DNA of 51,591 nt from CAZJFH01 sp964545205 (GTDB lineage Bacteria > Pseudomonadota > Alphaproteobacteria > Rhodospirillales > Magnetospirillaceae). Location: the NCBI GenBank assembly GCA_964545205.1, contig CAZJFH010000035.1, forward strand, positions 1 through 51,591, given 5' to 3'. Under the pieces are notes generated by a model. The model worked only from the letters and a program-made list of their open reading frames with translations. It was not told where the DNA came from and ran no database searches. Shown piece by piece: positions 43,504 to 51,591 of the stretch (positions within the stretch are counted from its first letter, which is position 1; every line of letters begins with the position of its first letter). The position numbers were made by a program, and so were the translations under genes.

Positions 43504-44058
43504 ATGGCTGAAACGGCAACGCATGCCACCGGCTCGCCCGGTGAAGGCGAGACCCGCCGCGACTTCCTGCTGTACGCGACCACGGCGGTCGGCGCGGTGG
43601 GAACCGCCGTCGCGCTGTGGCCCTTCATCCACAGCATGAATCCGGCGGCCGACGTTCTGGCGCTCTCGACCACCGAGGTCGACCTGGCGCCGATCGCAGA
43701 AGGCCAGGCGATCACCGTGATGTGGCGCGGCAAGCCGGTGTTCGTGCGCCACCGCACCGCCGCCGAGATCCAGGAGGCCCAGGCCGTTCCGGTCGGCGAG
43801 CTGCGCGATCCGCAGACGGACGAGGAGCGGGTCCAGAAGCCGGAATGGCTGGTCATGGTCGGCGTCTGCACGCATCTCGGCTGCATTCCGCTGGGTCAGA
43901 AGGCGGCCGATCCGAAGGGCGACTTCAACGGCTGGTTCTGCCCCTGCCACGGTTCGCACTACGACACCTCGGGGCGCATCCGCAAGGGTCCCGCGCCCAC
44001 CAACCTGCCGGTGCCGGAATACGCGTTCCTCACCGACACCAGCATCCGGATCGGCTAG
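43504..44058 (+). CDS. petA: Cytochrome bc1 Rieske iron-sulfur subunit
   Basis: 184 residues. A twin-arginine-type N terminus (TRRDFLLYATTAVGAVGTAVALWPFI) gives the single membrane anchor. The [2Fe-2S] Rieske motifs are CTHLGC and CPCHGSHYD, with the GPAP loop of the disulfide-bridged cluster fold. It transfers electrons from ubiquinol (or another quinol) to cytochrome c1. It begins the petABC operon, 14 bp before petB. Confidence 0.97.
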   Translation: MAETATHATGSPGEGETRRDFLLYATTAVGAVGTAVALWPFIHSMNPAADVLALSTTEVDLAPIAEGQAITVMWRGKPVFVRHRTAAEIQEAQAVPVGELRDPQTDEERVQKPEWLVMVGVCTHLGCIPLGQKAADPKGDFNGWFCPCHGSHYDTSGRIRKGPAPTNLPVPEYAFLTDTSIRIG

Positions 44059-44072
44059 GAGGCTAGAGATCA

Positions 44073-45335
44073 ATGAGCGGACGCGTTAACTGGAAGAACC
44101 CGGTCGTCCGGTGGGTCGACGACCGCCTGCCGATCTTCTCGACCCTTTATCACGACGCCGTCGACTATCCGACGCCGCGCAACCTGAACTACTGGTGGAA
44201 CTTCGGCTCGCTGGCCGGCGTCGTCCTGGTCATCATGATCCTGACCGGCGTCTTCCTGGCGATGAACTACACCGCCCACGTCGATCACGCCTTCACCTCG
44301 GTCGAGCGCATCATGCGCGACGTCAACTACGGTTGGCTGCTGCGCTACGTCCACATGAACGGCGCCTCGATGTTCTTCATCGTCGTCTACATCCACATCC
44401 TGCGCGGTCTGTACTACGGCTCGTACAAGGGCCCGCGCGAGGTGCTGTGGTGGCTGGGCATCCTGATCTTCCTGGCGATGATGGCCACCGCCTTCATGGG
44501 CTACGTGCTGCCCTGGGGTCAGATGTCGTTCTGGGGCGCCACCGTGATCACCAACCTGTTCTCGGCGATCCCGCTGGTCGGCGAGTACATCGTGACCTGG
44601 CTGTGGGGCGGCTTCTCGGTCGACAACCCGACGCTGAACCGCTTCTTCGCCCTGCACTACCTGCTGCCCTTCGTGATCTTCGCCCTGGTGTTCCTGCACC
44701 TGGTGGCGCTGCACACCGTGAAGTCGAACAACCCGCTGGGCATCGACATCAAGGGCCCGCAGGACACGATCCCGTTCCACCCCTACTACACGATCAAGGA
44801 TCTGTTCGGGCTGGGCGTGTTCCTGATCTTCTTCATGTTCTTCGTGTTCTACGCGCCGAACTACATGGGCCATCCGGACAACTACATCCCGGCCGACCCG
44901 ATGGTGACGCCGCCGCACATCGTGCCCGAATGGTACTTCCTGCCGTTCTACGCCATCCTGCGCGCGGTGCCGGACAAGCTGGGCGGCGTGGTGCTGATGT
45001 TCGCGGCGATCATCGTGCTGTTCTTCCTGCCCTGGCTCGACAGCTCGAAGGTGCGCAGCGCCAAGTTCCGCCCCTACTTCAAGGGCTTCTTCTGGATCTT
45101 CGTGATCGACTGCATCGTGCTGGGCTATATCGGCGCCAAGCCGCCGGAGGGCATTTACGTGACCATCGGCCAGATCGCCACGATCTGGTACTTCGGCCAC
45201 TTCCTGGTGATCCTGCCGCTGCTGGGCAAGTTCGAGAAGACCCGTCCCCTGCCGCAAAGCATCGCGGCCCCCGTGCTGAAGGGCGCCGGCCCGACTCCCG
45301 CGGGCGCCACGGCTCAGAAGATGGAGAAGGCGTAA
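44073..45335 (+). CDS. petB: Cytochrome b of the bc1 complex
   Basis: 420 residues with eight TM helices. Heme-ligand His pairs lie in the second and fourth helices (VHMNGASMFFIVVYIHIL; HYLLPFVIFALVFLHLVALH). GYVLPWGQMSFWGATVITN and the quinol-oxidation PEWY motif in VPEWYFLPFYAILRAVPDKLGG are intact. The N terminus and length match the alphaproteobacterial long-form cytochrome b (b6 and subunit IV regions fused). It overlaps petC by one base (TAATG). Confidence 0.98.
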   Translation: MSGRVNWKNPVVRWVDDRLPIFSTLYHDAVDYPTPRNLNYWWNFGSLAGVVLVIMILTGVFLAMNYTAHVDHAFTSVERIMRDVNYGWLLRYVHMNGASMFFIVVYIHILRGLYYGSYKGPREVLWWLGILIFLAMMATAFMGYVLPWGQMSFWGATVITNLFSAIPLVGEYIVTWLWGGFSVDNPTLNRFFALHYLLPFVIFALVFLHLVALHTVKSNNPLGIDIKGPQDTIPFHPYYTIKDLFGLGVFLIFFMFFVFYAPNYMGHPDNYIPADPMVTPPHIVPEWYFLPFYAILRAVPDKLGGVVLMFAAIIVLFFLPWLDSSKVRSAKFRPYFKGFFWIFVIDCIVLGYIGAKPPEGIYVTIGQIATIWYFGHFLVILPLLGKFEKTRPLPQSIAAPVLKGAGPTPAGATAQKMEKA

Positions 45336-46102
45336 TGCGTAAGATCGTCGTCACCGCCATCGCGGCCGCCGGCCTGGCGGTCGCCGCCAACGGCGCCGTG
45401 GCCGCCGAGGGGGCCGGCCAGCTCACCGACGTCGACTGGAGCTGGGAAGGCGTCTTCGGCAGCTACGACGAGGCGCAGCTCCAGCGCGGCTTCAAGGTCT
45501 TCAACGAGATCTGCGCCAACTGCCACGCGCTGAACCTGGTCGCCTACCGCAACCTCGCCGAGATCGGCCTGCCGGAAGAGCGCATCAAGGAGATCGCCGC
45601 CGAGCGCGAGGTCCAGGACGGACCCAACGACGAGGGCGAGATGTTCATGCGCCCGGCGCTGCCGTCGGACCACTTCGTGCCGCCGTTCCCGAACGAGAAC
45701 GCCGCGCGCTACGCCAACAACGGCGCGCTGCCGCCCGACCTGTCGCTGATGAACAAGGCGCGCATGGGCGGTCCGGACTACGTCTACAGCCTGCTGATGG
45801 GCTACGAGTTCGAGCCGCCGGAAGGCGTCGAGCTGATGCCGGGCATGAACTACAACAAGGTCTTCCCCGGCCATCAGATCGCCATGCCGCCCCAGATCTT
45901 CGAGGGCATGGTCGAGTACGAGGACGGCACCGAGGCGACCGCCGAGCAGATCGCCAAGGACATCACCGCCTTCCTCAACTGGACCGCCGAGCCCGAGCTC
46001 GAGCAGCGCAAGAACATCGGCCTGAAGACGATGATCTTCCTCATCGTGCTGACCGCGATGATGTACGCGCTGAAGCGGGCCATCTGGCGCGACGTGCACT
46101 GA
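45335..46102 (+). CDS. petC: Cytochrome c1
   Basis: 255 residues. A signal peptide (MRKIVVTAIAAAGLAVAANGAVAA) is followed by the heme motif CANCH in NEICANCHALNLVAYRNLAEIG, acidic surface patches and a C-terminal TM anchor (GLKTMIFLIVLTAMMYALKRAIW). The distal Met ligand is probably in the YDGT/PGMN-type region (VELMPGMNYNKVFPGHQIAMP). It completes the bc1 complex and can deliver electrons to soluble cytochromes c, perhaps including the nos cytochromes. It ends the operon before a strong terminator. Confidence 0.97.
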   Translation: MRKIVVTAIAAAGLAVAANGAVAAEGAGQLTDVDWSWEGVFGSYDEAQLQRGFKVFNEICANCHALNLVAYRNLAEIGLPEERIKEIAAEREVQDGPNDEGEMFMRPALPSDHFVPPFPNENAARYANNGALPPDLSLMNKARMGGPDYVYSLLMGYEFEPPEGVELMPGMNYNKVFPGHQIAMPPQIFEGMVEYEDGTEATAEQIAKDITAFLNWTAEPELEQRKNIGLKTMIFLIVLTAMMYALKRAIWRDVH

Positions 46103-46125
46103 TCCTCGCCCGCACCGCGAGACGG

Positions 46126-46155
46126 AGGGGCCGCTGCCGCCAGGCAGCGGCCCCT
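46126..46155 (+). terminator. Intrinsic terminator of petABC
   Basis: A 13-bp perfect stem (AGGGGCCGCTGCC / GGCAGCGGCCCCT) with a 4-nt loop (GCCA) is followed by TTCGC; two T bases follow and the last stem base is also T. It starts 23 bp past the petC stop. Strong hairpin, short T run. Confidence 0.8.
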
Positions 46156-46172
46156 TTCGCTTCATCCCGGGA

Positions 46173-46269
46173 ATTCACCACGAAGGCACGAAGGCCACGA
46201 AGATAAAGGGCTTGGCCGGCGAAGCCGGCGTTTTGCCTTCTTCGTGCTCTTCGTGCCTTCGTGGTGAAT
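46173..46269. repeat. Long inverted-repeat element upstream of mtnP
   Basis: The outermost 21 bp at each end (46173-46193 and 46249-46269) are perfectly complementary (ends ATTCACCACGAAGG / CCTTCGTGGTGAAT). The interior continues as an imperfect palindrome with CACGAAG repeats and a GCCGGC-gaa-GCCGGC inner hairpin, so the whole 97 bp can fold into one cruciform. The GAAGG-rich composition contrasts with neighbouring genes. No transposase or open frame; it resembles widespread non-coding intergenic repeats. Confidence 0.8.
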
Positions 46270-46367
46270 GGCTCCGCGCTCTGCGGCCGGCCGAGATCGC
46301 TGCCCCTGGACAGCGCCGGCCCGACGCGCCATTTTGATCCGGCTCTTGGCAAGGGGAGGCGAACATC

Positions 46368-47249
<882 letters not shown>

Positions 47250-47253
47250 GACA

Positions 47254-47360
47254 AACCACAGAGACGCAGAGACACAGAGAAGGCTCCGAGCATCTTGACT
47301 GCGCCTTCGGCGCGAAACTGTCTCTCTGTGCGGTCTCTGTGTCTCCGTGCCTCTGTGGTT
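47254..47360. repeat. Long inverted-repeat element between mtnP and mtnA
   Basis: The element starts 4 bp past the mtnP stop and ends 20 bp before the mtnA ATG. Its ends (AACCACAGAG at 47254 and CTCTGTGGTT at 47360) are complementary and the pairing continues imperfectly inward through GAGACACAGAGA / TCTCTGTGTCTC. The AGAGACACAG pattern is unlike the surrounding coding DNA and unlike the GAAGG repeat on the other side of mtnP, so two unrelated repeat families flank one gene. Confidence 0.8.
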
Positions 47361-47380
47361 CACCAGCGCTGGAATTCACG

Positions 47381-48490
47381 ATGAACGTCAACGGCAAACC
47401 CACCCGCACCATCTGGCTCGCCGGCGACGGCTGGGCGGTCGAGATCATCGACCAGACCCGGCTGCCGCACGATTTCGCCACCGTGCGCCTGGAGACGATG
47501 GAGGACGCCGAGCGGGCGATCCGCGACATGCTGGTGCGCGGCGCGCCGCTGATCGGCGCCACCGCCGCCTACGGCATGGCGCTGGCGATGCGCGCCGATG
47601 CCTCGGACGCCAATCTGCGGACGGCGCACGACCGCCTCCACGCCACGCGGCCGACGGCGGTGAACCTGCGCTGGGCGCTCGACGCGATGCGCGCCGCGCT
47701 GGCGCCGCTCCCCCCCGCCGAGCGCATGGCCGCCGCCTACGCCAAGGCCGCCGCGATCTGCGACGAGGACGTCGCGATCAACGCCGCCATCGGCCGCCAC
47801 GCGCTCGCGATGTTCGAGCAGGCCTGGGACAAGGCCCGCGCCCGCGGCGCCGCGCGGCTGGAGGTGCTGACCCACTGCAACGCCGGCTGGCTGGCGACCG
47901 TCGACTGGGGCACGGCGCTGGCGCCGATCTACATGGCCCACGACGCCGGCATTCCGATCCACGTCTGGGCCGACGAGACCCGGCCGCGCCTGCAGGGCGC
48001 CTCGCTGACCGCCTGGGAGCTCGACAGCCACGGCGTGCCGCACACGGTGATCCCCGACAACACCGGCGGCCACCTGATGCAGCACGGCATGGTCGATCTG
48101 TGCATCGTCGGCACCGACCGCACCACGGCCGACGGCGACGTCTGCAACAAGATCGGCACCTATCTGAAGGCGCTGGCGGCCAAGGACAACGGCGTGCCGT
48201 TCTACGTCGCGCTGCCCAGCCCGACGATCGACTGGAGCATCTCGGACGGGCTGAAGGAGATTCCGATCGAGGAGCGCGACCCGGCCGAGGTCACCCGCAT
48301 CGTCGGCCGCTCGGACGCCGGCGCGATCACCGGCGTCACCATCACGCCGCCGGGCAGCCCGGCGGCCAATTACGGCTTCGACGTCACTCCGGCGCGCCTG
48401 GTGACGGCTTTGGTGACCGAGCGCGGGGTTTGCGCGGCTTCGCGCCAGGGGCTTTTGTCGCTGTTCCCGGAGCGGCGTCCGAACCGCTAG
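47381..48490 (+). CDS. mtnA: S-methyl-5-thioribose-1-phosphate isomerase
   Basis: 369 residues. The eIF2B-like isomerase signatures MLVRGAPLIGATAAYGMALAM, VNLRWALDAM, LTHCNAGWLATVDWGTALAPIY, VWADETRPRLQGASLTAWEL and VGTDRTTADGDVCNKIGTYLKALAAKDNGVPFYVALPS (catalytic Cys and Asp) are intact. It converts 5-methylthioribose-1-phosphate (or the deoxyribose analogue) to the ribulose form. A class II aldolase gene lies 2.8 kb downstream. The last 107 bp overlap the tail of the converging gene at 48384. Confidence 0.96.
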   Translation: MNVNGKPTRTIWLAGDGWAVEIIDQTRLPHDFATVRLETMEDAERAIRDMLVRGAPLIGATAAYGMALAMRADASDANLRTAHDRLHATRPTAVNLRWALDAMRAALAPLPPAERMAAAYAKAAAICDEDVAINAAIGRHALAMFEQAWDKARARGAARLEVLTHCNAGWLATVDWGTALAPIYMAHDAGIPIHVWADETRPRLQGASLTAWELDSHGVPHTVIPDNTGGHLMQHGMVDLCIVGTDRTTADGDVCNKIGTYLKALAAKDNGVPFYVALPSPTIDWSISDGLKEIPIEERDPAEVTRIVGRSDAGAITGVTITPPGSPAANYGFDVTPARLVTALVTERGVCAASRQGLLSLFPERRPNR

Positions 48491-49121
48491 CCGCCTTCCT
48501 GGCCGGCGCCCGCTTGCGCGGCGCCTTCGGCGCGGCTTCGGCCGTCTTGGGCTTGGCCTTGGGCTTGGCCTTGGGCTTCGGCGCGGCCTTCGGCGCGGGC
48601 TCCGCGGCCTTGGGCGCGGGCGCGGGCTCCGCGGCCTTGGGCGCGGGCTCCGCCGGCTCGGCCTTGGCTTCGGGAGCGGGCGCGGGTTCCGGCTGCGGCG
48701 CCGCCGCCGGGGTCGCGGTCTGCGCGGCGGCCAGCGACAGGCAGGTGACGGTCAGCGACACCGCGCCGCGGTTGTTCCAGTACATCGCCGGCAGGTCGTT
48801 GGCGAAGCAGCACAGCTCGCCGGCCTCGGCGACGTCGCGCTCGGTGCCGGCGCCGATCGCGAAGGCCCCGGCCTCGTCGCGGCCGATGGCGCCGCCCAGC
48901 GTGAACCAGCGCGCCCGCGGCAGCCGGCGACCGCGCTCGAAGAACAGCAGCGCCAGCGAGTCGTAGCCCTCGGGACCGGTGGCGACGAACCAGTCGGTCC
49001 AGCGGCCGCCGGCCTCGAACCGGTAGCGCCCCGGCTCGAGCATGATGCCGGTGTCGTTCCAGTACTGCTCCGAGCGCACCTCGACGGTGCGGCTCTCTCC
49101 GACCTTCAGCGGCGTCGCCAT
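48384..49121 (-). CDS. Lectin-like beta-domain protein with Ala/Pro/Lys-rich tail
   Basis: 245 residues. Residues 1-130 form a compact beta-rich domain (EVRSEQYWNDTGIMLEPGRYRFEAGGRWTDWF; LCCFANDLPAMYWNNRGAVSLTVTCL) that recalls the PA-IL/LecA-type calcium lectin fold (...NDAxGxYxNNRGxxxLTV), though I cannot show homology. No signal peptide. Residues 131-245 are Ala/Pro/Glu/Lys-rich and basic, like histone H1-type or linker tails, with a 9-residue tandem repeat (PAPKAAEPA units). The tail is encoded partly antisense to mtnA (107-bp overlap). It diverges from the aldolase-dehydrogenase gene. Function unknown. Confidence 0.7.
   Translation of the reverse strand: MATPLKVGESRTVEVRSEQYWNDTGIMLEPGRYRFEAGGRWTDWFVATGPEGYDSLALLFFERGRRLPRARWFTLGGAIGRDEAGAFAIGAGTERDVAEAGELCCFANDLPAMYWNNRGAVSLTVTCLSLAAAQTATPAAAPQPEPAPAPEAKAEPAEPAPKAAEPAPAPKAAEPAPKAAPKPKAKPKAKPKTAEAAPKAPRKRAPARKAASGSDAAPGTATKAPGAKPRKPRARSPKPSPGAPE
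48594..48647. repeat. 27-bp tandem repeat (two copies) in the tail of the lectin-like gene
   Basis: Two perfect, directly adjacent 27-bp units (48594-48620 and 48621-48647) encode nine in-frame residues each of the Ala/Pro/Lys tail. Three further copies of a 12-bp CTTGGGCTTGGC-type unit occur just downstream in plus-strand terms (around 48546-48580). Copy number could vary between strains without breaking the frame. Confidence 0.8.
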
Positions 49122-49238
49122 GCGTCCCTCCCGGCAGGTGTTCGCCCACCGAGTGTAAGCCGCCGATCAATGCTTGGGAAGCCAAGCGCTTTGACATATC
49201 TATAGGTCCGCATCTGGCTCCAGCCGAACGGGGAATCC

Positions 49239-51299
49239 ATGCAGTCCAAGTGGTCCGATGCCGAGGCCGATTCCTTCATCACCCGCTACGCCGCGCGGGA
49301 CGTCGGCCCGGATCTCGCGCTGCGCGTCTACACCACCCGGCTTCTCGGCTCGGATCCGCGCCTGGTCCTGCACGGCGGCGGCAACACCTCGGTCAAGACG
49401 CGGATGACCGATCTGCTCGGCGACGAGATCGAGGTCCTGTGCGTCAAGGGGTCGGGCTGGGACATGGGCGCGATCGAGCCGGCCGGCCTGCCGGCGGTGC
49501 GGCTCGAACCGTTGCGGCGGCTGCGCCGGCTCGACGCGCTGTCCGACGAGGACATGGTCAACTTCCAGCGCGGCAACCTGCTCGACGCCACGGCGCCGAA
49601 CCCGTCGGTCGAGACGCTGCTGCACGCGTTCCTGCCGCACAAGTTCGTCGACCACACGCATTCGACGGCGGTGCTGGCGCTGGTCGACCAGCCGGACGGC
49701 GCCGCGCTGGCGCGCGAGGTCTACGGCGCGCGAATGGCGCTGGTGCCCTACATCATGCCCGGCTTCGCGCTGGCCAGGAAAGCGGCCGAGATCGCCGACG
49801 CCCATCCGGATGCCGAGGGCATGATCCTGCTCAAGCACGGCATCTTCACCTTCGGCGACACCGCGCGGCAGGCCTACGAGCGCATGATCGAGATGGTCGA
49901 TCTCGCCGAGAGGCGGCTGGCGCGCGACCGCAAACCGGTGTTCGCCGCGGCGGCGCTGCCCGAGCGCCTCGCCACGCCGGCGGCGGTGGCGCCGATCCTG
50001 CGCGGCCTGACGGCCCTCGCCGTGGCCCCCGGCGAGGGCGCGTACCGGCGGCTGGTGTTCGATTTCCGCACCAGCGACGGCATCCGCAACTACGTGGACG
50101 GCGCCGAGGCGGGGCGCTACGCCCGGGCCGGCGTCGTCACGCCCGACCACGTCATCCGGACCAAGAACTGGCCGCTGATCGTGCCGGCGCCCGCCGCCGA
50201 CGACCTGCCGGGCTTTCGCGCCGGCGCCGCGGCGGCGGTCGAGGCCTTCGTCGCCAGGTACCGCGAGTACTTTCGCGTCAACGACGCCGCCGCCGGCGGC
50301 GGCAGGACCGCGCTCGACCCGATGCCGCGCGTGATCCTGGTGCCCGGGCTCGGGCTGTTCGGCCTCGGCGCGTCGGCCAAGGACGCGGCCATCGCCGCGG
50401 ACATCGCCGAGAACACCGTCGCGACCATCACCGACGCCGAGGCGATCGGCCGCTATCAGCCGGTGTCCGAGGCCGAGGCCTTCGCGCTGGAATACTGGTC
50501 GCTGGAACAGGCCAAGCTGGGCAAAGCGGGCGAAAAGCCGCTGGCGCGCCAGGTCGCGGTGGTGACCGGCGGCGCCTCGGGCATTGGCCTGGCGACCGCC
50601 CGCGCCTTCGCCCGCGACGGCGCCGAGGTGGCGGTGCTCGACCTCGACGCCGGCCAGGCCGCCGCCGCGGCCGCGGCGATCGGCGGCAAGGCCCTCGGCC
50701 TCGGCTGCGACGTCACCGACCCGGACGCGGTGCGCGCCGCCTTCGACGCGGTCTGCGCGCGGTTCGGCGGCGTCGATATCGTGGTGTCGAACGCCGGCGC
50801 CGCATGGCAGGGCGCGATCGGCGAACTCGACGACGCGCTGCTGCGAAAATCGTTCGAGCTGAACTTCTTCGCCCACCAGTCGGTGGCCCGCAACGCGGTG
50901 CGGGTGATGAAGGAACAGGGCCTGGGGGGCTGCCTGCTGTTCAACACGTCGAAGCAGGCCGTCAACCCCGGCAGGAACTTCGGCCCCTACGGCCTGCCCA
51001 AGGCGGCGACGCTGTTCCTGCTCAAGCAGTACGCCCTCGACCACGGCCGCGACGGCATCCGCGCCAACGGCGTCAACGCCGACCGCATCCGCTCGGGACT
51101 GCTGACCGACGACATGATCGCCAGCCGCGCCAAGGCGCGGGGCCTGTCGGAAAAGGACTACATGGCCGGCAATCTCCTGGGCCGCGAGGTCACCGCCGAG
51201 GACGTCGCCGAGGCCTTCGTGTTCCTCGCCAAGGCGCCCAAGACGACGGCGGCCGTCCTCACCGTCGACGGCGGCAACATCGAGGCCTCGCTGCGATGA
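49239..51299 (+). CDS. Bifunctional class II aldolase / short-chain dehydrogenase (RhaE-like)
   Basis: 686 residues, two fused enzymes. Residues about 1-400 are a class II aldolase of the RhaE type (VLHGGGNTSVKTRMTD; PSVETLLHAFLPHKFVDHTHS with the catalytic Glu and Zn His; LKHGIFTFGDTAR). Residues about 425-686 are an SDR domain with VTGGASGIG (NAD binding), NAG, and the YxxxK active site in FGPYGLPKAATL. Characterised relatives cleave rhamnulose-1-phosphate and oxidise lactaldehyde. In this place it sits between mtnA and a second class II aldolase (ATGA overlap with it), so an aldehyde-handling role after the mtn pathway is a guess. The ATG at 49239 follows GGGGAATCC. Confidence 0.92.
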   Translation: MQSKWSDAEADSFITRYAARDVGPDLALRVYTTRLLGSDPRLVLHGGGNTSVKTRMTDLLGDEIEVLCVKGSGWDMGAIEPAGLPAVRLEPLRRLRRLDALSDEDMVNFQRGNLLDATAPNPSVETLLHAFLPHKFVDHTHSTAVLALVDQPDGAALAREVYGARMALVPYIMPGFALARKAAEIADAHPDAEGMILLKHGIFTFGDTARQAYERMIEMVDLAERRLARDRKPVFAAAALPERLATPAAVAPILRGLTALAVAPGEGAYRRLVFDFRTSDGIRNYVDGAEAGRYARAGVVTPDHVIRTKNWPLIVPAPAADDLPGFRAGAAAAVEAFVARYREYFRVNDAAAGGGRTALDPMPRVILVPGLGLFGLGASAKDAAIAADIAENTVATITDAEAIGRYQPVSEAEAFALEYWSLEQAKLGKAGEKPLARQVAVVTGGASGIGLATARAFARDGAEVAVLDLDAGQAAAAAAAIGGKALGLGCDVTDPDAVRAAFDAVCARFGGVDIVVSNAGAAWQGAIGELDDALLRKSFELNFFAHQSVARNAVRVMKEQGLGGCLLFNTSKQAVNPGRNFGPYGLPKAATLFLLKQYALDHGRDGIRANGVNADRIRSGLLTDDMIASRAKARGLSEKDYMAGNLLGREVTAEDVAEAFVFLAKAPKTTAAVLTVDGGNIEASLR

Positions 51300-51591
51300 G
51301 CGCCCGGGCCCGCCAATCCCTGCTCGACGGCATGGCGCGCCTCGACGCGCTCGGCATGAACCGCAACGCCACCGGCAACATGGCGCTCCGCGACGGCGAC
51401 GGCTTCCTGATCACGCCGACCGGCATGGCGACCGCGACGATGCGCCCCGACGACATCGTGTCCATGACCTTCGACGGCGCCGCCACCGGCCGCCGCAAGC
51501 CGTCGAGCGAATGGCGCCTGCACCGCGACGTCCTCGCCGCCCGCCCGGAGATCGGCGCCGTCGTCCACAGCCACGCGCCGTTCTGCACCAC
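51296..51591 (+). CDS. Class II aldolase/adducin-family protein (5' part, Ald2/FucA-like)
   Basis: The gene overlaps the upstream stop by 4 nt (ATGA) and is open to the window end; 98 codons are visible. It shows GNMALRDGDGFLITPTGM (phosphate-binding Gly/Thr loop), PSSEWRLHRDVLAARPEIGAVVHSHAPF with the catalytic Glu and the HSH zinc ligands of fuculose-phosphate-type aldolases. In Rhodospirillum rubrum a class II aldolase (Ald2) next to MtnP/MtnA cleaves methylthioribulose-1-phosphate to DHAP and an aldehyde. Position here fits Ald2. A sugar-phosphate or tetronate decarboxylase role remains possible. Confidence 0.85.
   Translation, partial: MSARARQSLLDGMARLDALGMNRNATGNMALRDGDGFLITPTGMATATMRPDDIVSMTFDGAATGRRKPSSEWRLHRDVLAARPEIGAVVHSHAPFCT

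Noticed and set aside
49172..49196. Stem-loop GCTTGG-gaag-CCAAGC and TTGACA upstream of the aldolase fusion
   Set aside because: The hairpin is short and no -10 lies at the right distance; not listed as a promoter or terminator.

Overview
The window is a GC-rich, gene-dense bacterial chromosome segment, best explained as an alphaproteobacterium of the Rhodospirillales type. The grounds are the trmL/petABC arrangement, the moxR-DUF58-DUF4159 block, DUF1285, DUF6111 and cca neighbours, a class I beta-type aspartate aminotransferase, a SCO1-ubiE pair and a denitrification locus. This is inference from gene families and order; no rRNA, tRNA or CRISPR array was recognised. Layout, left to right. 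1-7.4 kb: 3' part of uvrB, a two-gene RND efflux system and a CorC/HlyC-type membrane protein. 7.4-14.1 kb: a chemoreceptor, aspartate aminotransferase, two small secreted PRC-barrel-like proteins (the first with its Shine-Dalgarno inside a perfect 13-bp hairpin), an unknown small protein, SCO1, UbiE and a secreted cupin. 14.2-27.6 kb: the centrepiece, a clade II (atypical) nitrous oxide reductase locus on the minus strand. In transcription order it reads nosZ, two diheme cytochromes c, a NosB-like membrane protein, nosD, nosG, nosH, nosF, nosL, nosY, and then, closely spaced on the same strand, a BASS-family transporter, a COQ10-like START protein, menA and a TlpA-like thioredoxin. Three FNR/NNR-type boxes, before nosZ, the first cytochrome and nosD, each sit exactly 32 bp (centre to centre) from a -10-like hexamer, the geometry of class II FNR promoters. 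NosGH are NapGH-like quinol dehydrogenase subunits, so a menaquinone enzyme in the same run of genes suggests a menaquinol-NosGH-cytochrome c-NosZ route. 27.9-31 kb: truA, fmt, a secreted unknown and def. 31-37.6 kb: a moxR-DUF58-DUF4159-membrane protein operon. 37.7-40.3 kb: DUF1285, Nudix, DUF6111 and cca, running the opposite way. 40.3-46.1 kb: a histidine kinase with a periplasmic CxxCH (heme c) sensor domain, trmL, and petABC for the cytochrome bc1 complex. 46.2-51.6 kb: mtnP and mtnA, separated and preceded by two long hairpin-forming intergenic repeats, an unusual beta-domain protein with an Ala/Pro/Lys-rich tail, an aldolase-dehydrogenase fusion, and the 5' part of a class II aldolase cut by the window end. 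MtnP-MtnA-class II aldolase matches the DHAP shunt for 5'-methylthioadenosine/5'-deoxyadenosine known from Rhodospirillum rubrum. Overall the segment fits a respiratory generalist that uses bc1-dependent respiration and can reduce N2O when oxygen is short.
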